A stretch of DNA of 64,000 nt from Istiophorus platypterus (Eukaryota > Chordata > Actinopteri > Istiophoriformes > Istiophoridae): the NCBI GenBank assembly GCA_016859345.1, contig CM029129.1, positions 14,538,899 to 14,602,898 on the forward strand. Reading direction: 5' to 3'. Position 1 is the stretch's first letter. Each line of letters opens with the position of its first letter. Position numbers and translations under genes: made by a program. This document shows positions 37,901-50,090 of this stretch, piece after piece. Under the pieces are notes generated by a model, which saw nothing but the letters and a program-made list of their open reading frames with translations, had not been told where the DNA came from and did not search any database.

Positions 37901-39700
37901 TCTTTGCTGCATTATAAGAAAAATTGCTTCTTTAATCTGTTTTCCTGCTCACACAACAGTTGGTAGCTTCATGTCCCCTGCTTTGAAGATGATTCATTCT
38001 TCGGTATGGCACATGCGAGCAACAATAGTGCCACTTGACAGTGATGTTCCCAGAGTGCTCAATGGGGAAGAAAATGGGAAATCATGATGGTTAATTTATG
38101 TGGTTTCAATATTGCTGAGTCACAGATGAAAAACAGATGATTTCACTGAATAATGCTGCCAAAAGCCCAACCCATTACATGCCGACTTACACATATATCA
38201 ACAGCAGGTTGATGTAATTATAAATAAATGATATAGAAGGACAATTGGTTCTGGAGGAACACTAATCTATATTTAAAAAGTTTTTGTCCCCTTCTTTCAC
38301 ATTTACTCCTAAATCTGAACTTTAAAGGTTCCAGTCAAGCTGCTAAATTACGATCAGCTTAATGTGTTTGAAGTAGTCTGTAAACATGAAATACTGTGAC
38401 TAAAAAGTTTCTGTGTTCTCAGTAAATTTCAGAATGGAAGCGAGAGTAAATGTACTCAAATTTATTCTTTTCACATATCAGTCATTTTCAGACCAAAGTA
38501 ATTGCTGTTTAATAGCTGTGGTCTTAGTTTGCCAAGCTGATGAAAACAAAATTGTTAGAAGAATAAAAATCACACACAGCTATCCATCTTCTGACATTTA
38601 ATTGGACGGCTGTTTCCTGGCCACACATGCAGACACGCACACACTGACCAGATGCTAGCAATGAATATTTAATGTGTTGCTGCAGCGTTACTGTTGTTGG
38701 AATAACGAACAGATGTGAATGGATCTTCAAATACAGTCCATTGATATGAGATAAAATCAAACAACAATAAAATATTCACTCACTGTGAGACAGTGCTCTC
38801 TGACGTGGAAACAAGAGAGGTTAAGTTTGTAGTTAACCCGTAAGTTAAATGATAAATTATTTAGTTTTCATTATGTTTTATGAAATATTTTTACCAGGTG
38901 CTTCGATTCTTGAATTGGTTGAATTTGCACTTTTTTTTACCTATAGTTAAACAACTCAGTTGACCCAGTAACTGTCAACAGGGGGAAAAATTGTCATAAC
39001 TGCAGCTGGAACATGATCAGGACACAATTGGGAGTCATGCTACATTAAACTGTGAAAAAAAAATCATAGACATATTAAAGAGCAGGAACCAGAACTGCTT
39101 GTTAAGTTTGGATAAACAAATTTTTACACTATTACAGAATAACTTCTTTCATGCGCATGCTTTTTATAAAGAATAATAAACAGGTACAGTAGTTGGTAAG
39201 TGGATTTGTGTTGTCAGAGTGTTTTCGAGTGTCTAAAACACACTATTATGTACTTGTTGCTATGCTACACCTCTCATCAAGGGCTGAACATTCCTGTTCG
39301 GAGATGTGGCAGACCTGTTCATATGATGCATATATTTAACAATTAAGACATACAGATAACACACCGAAGTGATTTACAGTGAGCACAACCACATACTATT
39401 CTTAAATTAAATTTATATTTCTTTAAAAAAAAAAGATATAACAGGGGATTAGACATTGAGTGCAGTTTGAGGTCAACTGTGGCTGAATACAGATCTACAG
39501 GACTGTACTCTGACCTGGAGTTACTGTATAGATGTCCTACAGCTTTTTGACCGATGCTGTGCTTGAAGAAATTTTGCAGCATGTTACCTCATTGCGTCAG
39601 TTGAATACCAGTCAGAATAACAACATCAAGAGGCAGTACTAGCCTCATAATCATATAGCGTAACAAACTTTGTAATGTAATATTCCATCCTTTAACCCAC
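34961..39700. other. Intergenic, no gene recognised
   Basis: This is the left part of the spacer between the divergent genes. It contains (GTTT)n at about 34978-35006 and a (TTTA/TCTA)n tract at about 35194-35248. The rest is AT-rich without a supported exon. Confidence 0.65.
35194..35248. repeat. (TTTA/TCTA)n microsatellite
   Basis: A run of tetranucleotide units TTTA and TCTA visible by eye. The apparent open frame rich in Phe/Ile/Tyr across it is a product of the repeat. Confidence 0.9.
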
Positions 39701-39701
39701 A

Positions 39702-39925
39702 CTTAGGTCCAAGTATTTGGACAGCGACGTAATTTTTGTATTTTTGCCTCTGTACACCACCACAATGGATTTGGAATGGATGAGTCAATGTTTCTTTGAA
39801 GTGATGACTTTCAGCTTTAATTCAAGGGATTTTACAAAAATTTTCCCTTAACTGTTTAGGAATTTCAGCTGTTTTTATACTTAGTCCCCAATCTTCAGAG
39901 GCTTAAAAGTAATTAGACAAAACAA
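39702..39925 (+). repeat. Left terminal inverted repeat of Tc1-like element
   Basis: Pairs with the reverse complement of about 40785-41008, with scattered mismatches and small gaps. Shared anchors are AAGTATT(T)GGACAG, CTCTGTA(C/A)ACCACCA, GACTTTCAGCTTTAATTCAA and TTTTCAGAGGCT-like sequence near the inner end. Confidence 0.8.
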
Positions 39926-39949
39926 CATAATTATAAATAGGATTATTTT

Positions 39950-40640
39950 TAATACTTGGATAGAAATCCCTTATAGTCAATGACAGTCTCAAGTCTGGAA
40001 CCCATGGACATCACCAAATGCTGAGTTTCCTCCCTTGAAATGCTTTGCCAGGCCTTTATTGCCTTCAGGTGCTGCTTGTTTGTGGCTCTTTCTGCCCTCA
40101 GTTTTGTCTTCAGGATGTGAAAAGCTTACTGAAGGAGGTGACTGGCTTGGCCATTGAAGAGTATTCCATTTCTTTGCCTTCACAAGCACTTGAGTTGCTT
40201 TCACACTATATTTTTGGTCACTATCCATCTGTACTGTGAAGCACCATCCATCCTCGGTTTTGCAACATTTGGCTGAATCTGAGCAGACACCTTGTGGTAA
40301 ACCCTCTGTATTTACATTAATGAAGAGGGTCTCTTGATTATAGACTTTGATGGTGTCTTTGATATGCTTATTTCTTCAAGAGTGTCATTGACCTGGCTGC
40401 ATGTTATGAAGGAGTTTTTCTTCACTTATGAAAGAATTCTGCGACCATCGACATTAGTCAACTTCTTTGGTCCTCCAGGCCTTTTGGTGTTGATGAGCCC
40501 GCCAGTGTAATATATCTTTATAGTAATGTACCACATTGTTGCTTTGGCCACTCCTAAACTTTCAACCAGCTGTCTGATAGGTTTGTTTTGTTTTTCAGTC
40601 CAACGATGACCTCCTTCATTTGCATCAACACCGCTTTGTA
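39950..40640 (-). pseudogene. Decayed Tc1-like transposase
   Basis: Reading the minus strand from about 40640 downward, broken segments resemble a Tc1 helix-turn-helix region (FTTCSQVNDTLEEISISK, about 40420-40360). Next comes VKAKKWNTLQWPSQSP (about 40190-40145), the position where the last acidic part of the catalytic domain is followed by a conserved WPSQSPDLNPIE-type motif in relatives. The C-terminal KTKLRAE...VMSMGSRLETVI...KGFLSKY block follows. A frame change lies right after SQSP near 40140, and stops interrupt the upstream part. Confidence 0.75.
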
Positions 40641-40784
40641 ATGCATATTAAAAGTTCCCATGAGCAGCCACCAAATACAAAGTCAACACTTGGAATCAAA
40701 TCCAGACCTTTTATCTGCTTCATTTGTCATGAAATAACGAGGGAACAGGCCACACCAGGCCATGAAACTGATCAGTTGTCAATT

Positions 40785-41008
40785 GTCCCATTACTTTTTT
40801 AGCCTCTGAAAATTAGGGACCATGTTTAAAAATGGATTTAATTCATAAATGGTTAAAGCAATATTTTGGTTTAACCCTTTGAATTAAAGCTGAAAGTCTT
40901 CACTTCAATCACATCTTGATTCTTTCCTCTCAGTTTCATTTTGGTGGTTTACAGAGTCAAAATTATGAAAGTTGTGTCACTGTCCAATACTTATGAACCC
41001 AATTGTAA
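40785..41008 (-). repeat. Right terminal inverted repeat of Tc1-like element
   Basis: This is the partner of the left repeat at 39702-39925. It ends ...TGTCCAATACTTATGAACCC, the inverted form of the left terminus. Confidence 0.8.
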
Positions 41009-41077
41009 ACGACCATAGAGGTTGCTGCCCCTACACTTTGATACTACCCATGGGAGCGTACCAGCATCAAGCATTTC

Positions 41078-41350
41078 AGACCTTTGTTGTCATGATAACA
41101 ATAATAAACATGGCTTTAGGTTTGTGGGATGGTCATGGCCTTGTTGTGGTTGGATCAACAAACTACTTGGCTAAGTTCAGGAAAAGGATGTGGCTTGGGT
41201 TACAATAGGTATTTCCTAAAGGCTAGAAGACCTTTGTCATCATGGTTACAATACTGGGTTACGGGTTGTGAAACAGTCATGTATCAAAAAAAACCCAACA
41301 ATGACTATTGGTTTCATCCAGGAAACAAACCACAGTCTCCTGTGTAACAG
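41078..41350. repeat. Diverged tandem pair of about 150-bp units
   Basis: AGACCTTTGT begins at 41078 and again at 41228. Downstream pieces recur in order: TCATGATAACAATA against TCATGGTTACAATA, GGTCATG against AGTCATG, and AGTTCAGGAAAAGG against CATCCAGGAAACAA. The unit looks like a widespread teleost repeat, but this attribution is from memory and unverified. Confidence 0.5.
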
Positions 41351-41549
41351 ACCTGTGTTTTGTAGGCCCATCAATCCACCCCAACCTCCTCCTAATGTGG
41401 ACTTTCTTGCTCTTCATGCTTCGTCACCTGACTTCCACCTTTGTTCCAGTCATAATCAAAACACTGCTAAAATTCTCAGATACTCGCACAGACAACCTAC
41501 GGGCTTGTCTTTAAAGGCAGACAGTCTCCCTGAATTATATTCAGATGCA

Positions 41550-41760
41550 CTGCAGTCCATAAGTATATGGACGCTGACATGATTTCTGTTGTGTTGCATC
41601 TTTATCCCACCAGAATAGTTATACAACACAAAAGAAGAATTATTTACAATTAAACAGTGACCAGGGTTTAATTGCTGACTTTCAGCTATAGCAGTACTTT
41701 GGCGTCTTTATATTCATTTTGGTGAACAGTGTCAAAATGCTGGCCCTTTTTCTGAGACTG
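41550..41760. repeat. Second Tc1-like terminal-repeat fragment
   Basis: GTCCATAAGTATATGGACGC at about 41556, followed by CTTTATCCCACCAGAATAG and later GCTGACTTTCAGCTATAGCA. The order resembles the terminal repeat of the neighbouring Tc1-like element (GTCC.AAGTAT.TGGAC...CACCA...GACTTTCAGC). No full partner end was identified, so it is a solo or truncated copy. Confidence 0.45.
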
Positions 41761-44700
41761 TCCTTAAAGAAATATGACAGCATCAGTCATGTCAGCACAT
41801 GCCCTAAAACAACATGTGTTTACATTCAAGTGGCAAAGCCCTCAGCTGTTGGAATTATGACTCTTAGTGTGCAGTACTATTGTTGTTATAGAGCCGCATA
41901 CAAAAAGTTGGACTTAACGCAAGAGACATGAAGGACATGAACAAATGATGCATCTCTTCCTTCACTTTAGAGGACACAATTAACACAACACAATTTATAC
42001 ATGGTTATCAACCCCAACCCAGTACTAAATTAATGGTTAGTGCAATGAGACAATTTACAGGTGGCATTATGCATCCTTATGCACCTTAAATTAATCTTGA
42101 GCTGCACTTGTGACCGAAATTCATTTTAGATTAGATCAGTTCAGATTTTATTTTGTCCATAACAAGTTGCAACTTCTTACGTGTTTTCTCACATACACAC
42201 TCTCTCTCTTTCTAATTCCCTCTCTCTCACAGTGTATCTAATTAAGATCACTGAGATAAATCATCAAACTGTTCCCGCCCCACCAACCACTGAAACCTAA
42301 GAGAGCTATAGATAACTCCTCTCAAGTATCATAAACACTAGCCCTGATTGACACCAAAGCCGCTCATTACACCAGAGTGAGCCAAGATATAAACATGTTG
42401 TCAGGTACTGCTCTACTTACATGTAAACAATCCATATGATAAGCCACCGAAGAGGTGCACAGCAACAGGAGCAGCATGAGGACATTTATGTCTCTATTAC
42501 CTAAATTAAATAGTTCAAAAGTTCAACCAGGGGTTAAAACTATTCACACAGATGAGGTCTTATCTGCTAGATAAATATTTAATTACAGTTGTAGCCCCAT
42601 TTGGAGGATACCTGCCTCAGGGACAAAAAAAAAAAAAAGAAGGGTACTAATCCATATTTGTGCTACAAAATAAAACAGATGAAATTAATATCAGGAATGG
42701 AACACTTGACAGTAGAGTTAAAAAGAACTAAAAGGAAGAGAAATTATGTTCCAGTCCTTCAGTTTGGCTTTGGTATCATCCAATATTGATTCCAGTCTAA
42801 TTTAATCATTACTAAATGCCCCACACACAGATCAACACTGTAACAATGCATTCTTTGTGCCTTTGCTGGATGTTTCTGAGCCAGGAAAGACACACAAATG
42901 TTTCTCACGTGTACACAGGCCAGCTGTTGACAACTCAGTTCAGCACATTCACTGCTTTGTTGTTATTTACACTTGATGAACAATAACAGAGAGTTGAGGG
43001 TCAACACCAGTGATGCCAGCCAGCAGGCTGTGACTGCCTGTCTGTCAGATGACCTTGATGTTTACACATATGATGTGCATTCTCACATAATATAAATATA
43101 GCTATATGCTTGTTACTTTTATCATTGTTATATTGATTTAATAATAATTGATTTATTTTATTTATTTCCATATACAATCATTTTGGTCACAGTCGGTTGT
43201 GGTTTAGTTTGAGATCAAAGTTATATTCATGTGTTTATCTTTTTGCCAGCTTGGGGCTTGGGTTTGGGTTAACAGGAAAAATGGACAGTAACTTGTTCAA
43301 GATGTTTATTTGTACTGTTCCAAATTGAAACTCAATCCATAAACCCAGGAAAGAAAGAAAGATGAAGTCTGTCCACAGTATTTTTCAATGATGTGAGCAC
43401 CACAAATGCAGTTAAATTCACCTTGACCTCAAAACCTGGACAAGCAATCTGCGTGGCTATATGCCACCAGGGTTAACTGAATAAAATATGCTACAACCCT
43501 GATACGTTACCACTTTCATTTTAAGGTAAAGAATACTTGGGACACCACTGCATACTGTAGTGGTGTCATTGCGTAAAGTATTTGACAGTAGCTGTGTGTT
43601 CTTAATCCCTGTTAAGAAATGAGTGTTAAGGGATTTGACAAGCTCAAACTTCTATGATCCCTCTGTCTGTTAATTGTGGTTGGTAATTGGAAACTTCTTT
43701 GTTGGTTATGGGAATTTTAAATAGCTCACTCTGTGGCATTGTACTGTAAACTGGGGCCACTCATTTGCCTGTAACATGGAGGATGAATTCTTAATAAGCA
43801 CACAGTGATGTGCAGTGTTTACCTAAAAATAAAAAGAATAAACCATAAAAAAGGATCCAAAGTTTGTTTATAGTATAAAAAAAACTGCATATCCTGCAGT
43901 TGTAGGGTTTTGGGTTTTTTTTGCTAAAAGCCACAACTGTTTCATTTTGACTGGCTTCAAAGGATGAACACAAACCACCAAACATTTCTGTGTTTGACTC
44001 TGAGGCCTCACAAGAGGAACAGGTGTTGTGAAGCAGAGCAAACAGATTACACACATCATAAACCAGAGGGGAAGTCCAACGGGGTTCTTTTCAGCCATAC
44101 AGGGCTGAAGTTTAAGTACTAAAGGACTCCAGGTATATGTGCTTTTTTTAAGAAAAAAAAATTGCCAGGTGTAGTGGAATTGCATTCAATACACAAAATA
44201 AGTACACAGAAGGAAATTCCAGAGGCTCAGGGAAAATTAAACAAACTCGTGACACCAACACTTTCGAATCCTTCAGGACGTCTCCTAACTGAAACTCTTC
44301 ATGTGTCCTAAACTCTTTCTTCTGTGTTTCTGCTTCTAATTCCAGATTAGAGAATAAGCACTTTTGAATGCAGGATTTCAAGTACATACTATTGGATTTA
44401 TAAATTGTGACTGTTCAAGGAGTCCCAGAGACTTGATACAGTTCAAGCTTTGCCCATATTTCAAATTCCATGCCCATATTCAATGATAATATTCTTGCTC
44501 TCTTGTCAGAATGGATGCATGCTCTAATATAATACTCTGCTCTTATTAATAATTTGTTAAATAGGGTTTTTCAACAAAACAGTTGAATAAACAACTTAAA
44601 AATTCCCTTCAAAAAATCTACTCCTTCTTCCTTACTGAAAAATCTAGTGAATGTGCATATACTGCTCATTTCAAACTTGAACTCAGATTTAAGGTGAGCA

Positions 44701-45920
44701 GCATAAGTGTCTAACTCTGAACATCGCTGTGCACAGTAAAGGTCCAATGTCCACGTGAAGGAAAAATTAGCACAATTCATTTAGACAAAAATCGCTCTCG
44801 ATTAGAGATTTAGTCAGCAACTCTTCAAACCATGTGGACAGATAAGGGTTGGCTAGGAACTAAAAAATAGTTCTGATCAGCATTTTAGCTTTGAGCCAGT
44901 GGTGACCCTTGGAATCTGGTATATCATTCATTCATCAAAGGTGGGATTTTAGACTGGCTGCCTGAGACCTAAAAACCCCTGCACTTGTTAAAGTCATTTG
45001 AGCCCACATTCCTCTTTGATTCACAGTTACTGACCAATGAGTTTGATGTTTTCGAAGTTTATAGTTTTGCAGCCCACTCAGCCAACTCCCATTCAGTACA
45101 CATAATGTGTGTTACAGATCCTTACAACAATGGCAGAGCCCAAACCACCCACAACACACAAGCAAATGTGCGCAAAAACGCACGCCTGTAGTGAACACGT
45201 AATGCGATGCAGGACATCAGCATCCAGTCGTTTTCTTTTTGGACAAATCTTGTCCAGAAAATTGAGACGAGCAATTATATATTAAATTTAACATAAAGAC
45301 CAGGGAGGAGGAGCAGGTCTTTCACAGAGACAAGTCTACAGGGCAAGACTAGTGTCCACTCAGGTACAGATACACTCACAAAGGGTAGTGTGTCCCTGAA
45401 GGGACAGACAGAGTGGAAATGGTAAGTTAGTTGAGAGTGTGTATTCCTATACTACTTAAAGACATAGGCATGATGGTTTGATCTTTTCGGGATGATTTTC
45501 ACGACTTAGGACCAACTAACGTACGCTCCCTGTATCACCCCACAATTAGACCCAAAAAATGTAAACCCACACTGGTTTTTGGTGTAAATTGGGATCTCTG
45601 AATTGAAACAAAACTCTCCTCAGATTGGCTTTAAAAGTCTGAATGAAGTCTTTGGAAATTTACCACATGTCTCGAAACTCAGTCTGTAACTGAACGTAAC
45701 CTTCTTTGGGCCGTAGTGGAAACCAGGCTGAAGTACAGTCATGTCCCGCGAGACTCCTAAATAACTCCGATTTTAAGAATCTTGCAGAGGCAGCCAACAG
45801 TAAGCTGAGCGGGGGAAAGTGTCCACATCGTATGATCACAGCGTTCCTCTCTGAGGAGCGCTAGAACATGGGATGAATTACAGCTACTGGTCAGCAGCTG
45901 TTTAACACCCTCATCACCAC

Positions 45921-45969
45921 ACACCCACACATACACAGACACAAACACACACACACACACGCACACACA
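45921..45969. repeat. (CA)n microsatellite, imperfect
   Basis: CA units broken by CC, TA, GA and AA, with a pure core near 45945-45960. Confidence 0.85.
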
Positions 45970-48194
45970 AGCGCAATAACAAGAGGACAACACACACAAG
46001 CAAACCAATTAAAACCACTAAGGAAGTCCTTGTTTAGACCGAACATTATTTTGGCTTCCTGTTATGAATATCCTAACTAAAACATGAAAAAGAAGGTATT
46101 TGTGAAGCTCTGAAAAAGTTTATGTAGATACGATTGCATAAACAATGCTATTTTTTCAGTTTCTATGTCTATCTCTCTTTCCCCTCCCCTCCCACTCCTT
46201 TCATCCTTTCTCTTAGGTCTAGCTGTGTACTGGAACGTCAAACAGCACTTGTGTGAAAGAAACATAAAAAAGACCACACACATGCACACCTACTGACAAA
46301 AACCGCTACAGCACCCACGCACATACTTACGCGGTGTCTGGCTTTTGTTTCCTTTTATTTCTTGTTAGTTTCTTTACCTGCCTTCCTCTTTTTTGTACAG
46401 CAAAAGCTGAGCTAAACCAGGTTGTGCTATGCAAGCTTCATCCCTCCAGTGGCTCCAAAAGCAGTGTGAACCACATCATACACACCTTGCACTTGAATCA
46501 AAAATCGGTTTTACACATATTGTTTGCAGCATTGACAAATTATTTCTGCCTGACACAGTCAGACATTGCATCCTCTTTTGGACTTCTTAATTATAAGGGG
46601 AGGAAATTATAGTCACAATGCTTCTCTGACAAAAGTGAATCACAAAAAATGTGCCTATATATATACAAAAATATTGAAAAGTGCATTTTTACCTGAAAGC
46701 TTTTGTTCAGCGATCGGTCCAACTCACAATCTACAATTTTCTTTGCACTGTGTAGAAAAATGTGTTTTTTTAAGCTGCAATTATTGTGTATTGAGTACAA
46801 TTACTGCCATCTGGGTTTTTTAACACACAAGTGTGCAAGTACAAATAAAAAGTATTTCCTTCATTCCCTTATCTTTTCATTTTTACCAGCTGTGAGTTCA
46901 TATGCCACTTCACTCATGCACATTTAAAGGCTCCAGTTTGTGTGTGCGCCTTACATAACTACGGGATGTGTATTTGTGTGTGCGTGCACTGTTTGGATGA
47001 GCGGGGATGAGTATCTCTGAGACAGACCCGAAGAATCTCTGAGAACCTGTTTATAGCCTTCAGGGGGCTTCAGGGACTTCAGCACTTTAAAGGGACTAAG
47101 TGAGGGGGAGAGTTTAGCCTCCTTTGCATAATGACTTCCAGACTATCGTGTGTTGCTTCCCTTTTATGCTGCATAAACCTTTCAGGGTCCATCACTGAGT
47201 TAATCCCAAAGTAAACAAAGTTTTATGGCATGGCATGGATTTAGGGTTTGACAGATTTACATCTCAGCCAGAGCCAAACTGAGGCTTTCAAACAACTCAT
47301 AACTTGTGATATTTTCTTCTACGGTGGATCAACAAAACAGAGTATCCACACTCCATTTTAAAGATGTCGATAAAGATTTGATACAGTTCAGAGTTATGAA
47401 AGCAATATAAAATTGTATTATATATTTAAATATTATAGGCAGCTGAATACTTAATTGTGAAATGTGTTCAATACTGAATACTTAATGCTGAAAATTAAAT
47501 ACCGCTGAGTTTATAAAAATTGTGAGATATTTTACTTTGATTATCTTGATTTTAGAGTGTGCAACTCAAATTTTGATTTAAATTGTTGTTTTTTAATTTG
47601 CCTTTTTTTTCTGATCCTCAAGTTCAAGTCAAAAAATTAAGTTGCTCATACTGAATGGGGTAATTCAATCAATTGATCGAAGAAAGAGAAGTTCAGATCA
47701 GCCATTGGAAACCATGCACACTTGAATTTTCTGAATTTGTAAACCCCCAGATATATTTTTTGGCATCACAAAACTTGAAAAGACAAATACAAACCAGATG
47801 AATTCAGATGAATGGTTTACTGATCAAAATATTTAAATGCTATGAATTCAAGGGTATATCAATGTCAATATCAGGCCTTAAGTAGAGGTTAAATTTCACA
47901 AATAGGTATCCGTTGCTTTTAAAAATTCAAATTGTTTTGGCCTTTTTTTGCTTCCATAGAGCATGTGCAGGATTTGTTTCCTTTTGATTGAATAGCTCAG
48001 CGTTTTGTCAGTCATGGTCAGGAGCTAAAATGGGTCAGATGAGTTTCGGGTTTTGTGGTGGATCCAGACGGGCCAAGAGTAACAACATGTTTTCATTACA
48101 CCAGCTCCCAGTACAGAGGAAATTTTTTAAAATTTAGGTCAACTCCATTCAAGTTCAAGTTCTTTTTAAGAAACAGGTTAATTGCAAAAATGCT

Positions 48195-48195
<1 letters not shown>

Positions 48196-48234
<39 letters not shown>
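48196..48234. repeat. (TA)n microsatellite
   Basis: An uninterrupted alternating TA run of about 39 bp. Confidence 0.95.
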
Positions 48235-48235
<1 letters not shown>

Positions 48236-48860
48236 CCAGGACAGATATACATGTAAAACTTAAAAAAGCCAACCTAGACTGAAAATATTTAGGAAAGCTC
48301 TCAGTAGCTGAATGTCAACAATCGGGTCACTGTAGACCCATTACTGCCACTAACTAGGCTCGTACTGAGATGTAATCATGTAATTGAATCTCCGCTCTCA
48401 GTACACTGAAGACCTAATTCAGTTACAGGTGCACTAATGTTTACCACTTGATTTTTGTTTTTTGGGGGTCGGTTGTTTCTTTTTTTAGTGACTTAGCTAG
48501 ATGGTTCTTCTGATGTCAGTGACATCATGTCTGGTCTGGATATGTTTAAAATCTTTGCCAGAGAGGAAAAAAAAAAAAAAGATATGATTTTCTTAGTTTT
48601 GTTTTAAAAGTTTAATTGTGCAGAATTAGATCAACAGAAAGTTCCTAGAATCTAACCGTGTGAATCTGACACCGTCATATCTGATTGGCATAGTTCAAAG
48701 TCTCTCTTTCTGCCTGTGTCTGTTCATGTCATTCTCCAAGGAATCAGCCTCCCTTCCTTCAACAGGCTGTGGGTTTTAAGATGCATGTGGTTTTTTGGCC
48801 TCAAGTGATCGGCTGCTATTCAGTATGAAATGGGAGGAAGATCTGGGGGCCTGCACTCCC

Positions 48861-48901
<41 letters not shown>

Positions 48902-48929
48902 GTCTCTCTCTATCTCTCTCTCCCTCTGT
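48861..48929. repeat. (TC)n microsatellite
   Basis: A CT-rich run of about 70 bp with a few interruptions (CCCT, TTTC, TGTC, TATC). Confidence 0.9.
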
Positions 48930-49864
48930 CTAAGATTGTTTTTTAAAGATTGTCATCCTCCCTTAGCTCCTTGATTGCTCCAGCACATGTCTGAGGGAGT
49001 GTATTTTTCTATGCCTCCCTTTGCTGTTACCAGTCAACCACCCTTTCCAAATGAAAACAAAGAGCTCATGATGTCGATGTAATTTGACAGCCAGCAGCAG
49101 CACTACAAACCCAAGGTCAGGCAAAACTATGTTTTTGTGGATTTGGTGGGCTCATCATTTACACAACAAGGATGATTCGACCTGCTTCCTGACTGGGAAT
49201 CTTTTGACTGCCAAGCTGTGAGTCAGTTAGTTGTGTAGTGTTAAAAAAAATCACATAGATGATCTCATAGGACTTCACATTATGGAACGATTAAAGAAAA
49301 TATGTATGATATTGGAGAGCAAATTTTTAATTTTGAAAATTAAATGGAAATTAAAAACCAAATAAACTTAATAAACACAGTGATAAGGCATGGGGAAAGC
49401 ACTCAGGCTGAGTCAAGGCAACAGAGAAAACTGGGCCATGAGGCACCATCCATCCTTCACTACCAGGAGTAGAGGGAAAGTAAAGGACTCCGCCAGCCAG
49501 CGTCTGCTAATCTGCCTTTCTCATTCGTATATTTTATTGCTGTGGGAACCAATGAAACAGCAGACGGGAGGTTTCCAGTCTCTGTGCAGTGTTAAGGTTC
49601 TCTGTGGGCAAAGAGCAGCTTTCTCTTGAGACATGAACTCCAGGGTTGTGTCTATAAAGGGTGTTATACTCACTTGGTATTCCCCCGAGTGATGACTGTC
49701 TTGTTTGTGTAATAAACCAACTTGAGGCCAATTCTTGGAAAGAAGTGTGAGTTGATTTCAGTGTCGTCAATCATGACACATGATGTACAGGTGGAGGTGA
49801 CTTTCTCAGTGGTCCTAGACGAACTCGGTCTTCAGGACGTCAGATGAAAATAAACTCTAAACTT

Positions 49865-50090
49865 TGGACTGCAACAATTAATTACTGTAATATAGGTTAA
49901 TCTATATTTTTTTTGATTAATTGATTACTAAACAGCCTATAAAATGTCAGAAAATAGTGAAAATACCTATCACAATTTCTGAAAGCCCAAGGGACATCTT
50001 CTAATTGTTCAGAACATAAAGATAGTCAATTAACATTTATGTGGAAAAAAGACAGAAGTGCAGCAAAGACTCACAAATGAGAAACTATTA
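49865..50090. repeat. Interspersed repeat copy B
   Basis: Contains GCAACAATTAATTACTGTAA, TATAAAATGTCAGAAAATAG, GGGACATCTTCTAATTGTTC and AAAGATAGTCAATTAACATT, the same ordered blocks as copy A. The left end reads as a diverged ..GCAACAATTAATTA terminus. Confidence 0.6.

Larger units (their letters stand above)
39702..41008 (-). mobile_element. Tc1-like DNA transposon relic with long terminal inverted repeats
   Basis: The left end (AGGTCCAAGTATTTGGACAG, from about 39705) and the reverse complement of the right end (TTCATAAGTATTGGACAGTG) match. Similarity continues inward over roughly 220 bp on each side (CTCTGTACACCACCA against CTCTGTAAACCACCA; GACTTTCAGCTTTAATTCAA on both sides). Between them, the minus strand holds decayed transposase sequence. 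Near 40140-39950 it encodes LKTKLRAERATNKQHLKAIK followed by REETQHLVMSMGSRLETVI and KGFLSKY, ending in TAA; this is the pattern of a Tc1-type transposase C-terminus. Stops and frame breaks make it non-functional. The family is IS630/Tc1/mariner; the exact subfamily cannot be set without a repeat library. Confidence 0.85.
41761..49860. other. Intergenic, no gene recognised
   Basis: A long AT-rich stretch. Contains CA-rich sequence at about 45921-45969, a pure (TA)n at about 48196-48234 and a (TC)n tract at about 48861-48929. Short open frames here lack family resemblance, splice context or codon bias, and I do not support any as genes. Confidence 0.6.

Noticed and set aside
39989..40228. 79-codon minus-strand open frame as a host gene
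   Set aside because: It reads through decayed Tc1-like transposase (KAKKWNTLQWPSQSP) and then out of frame, inside the transposon's inverted repeats.
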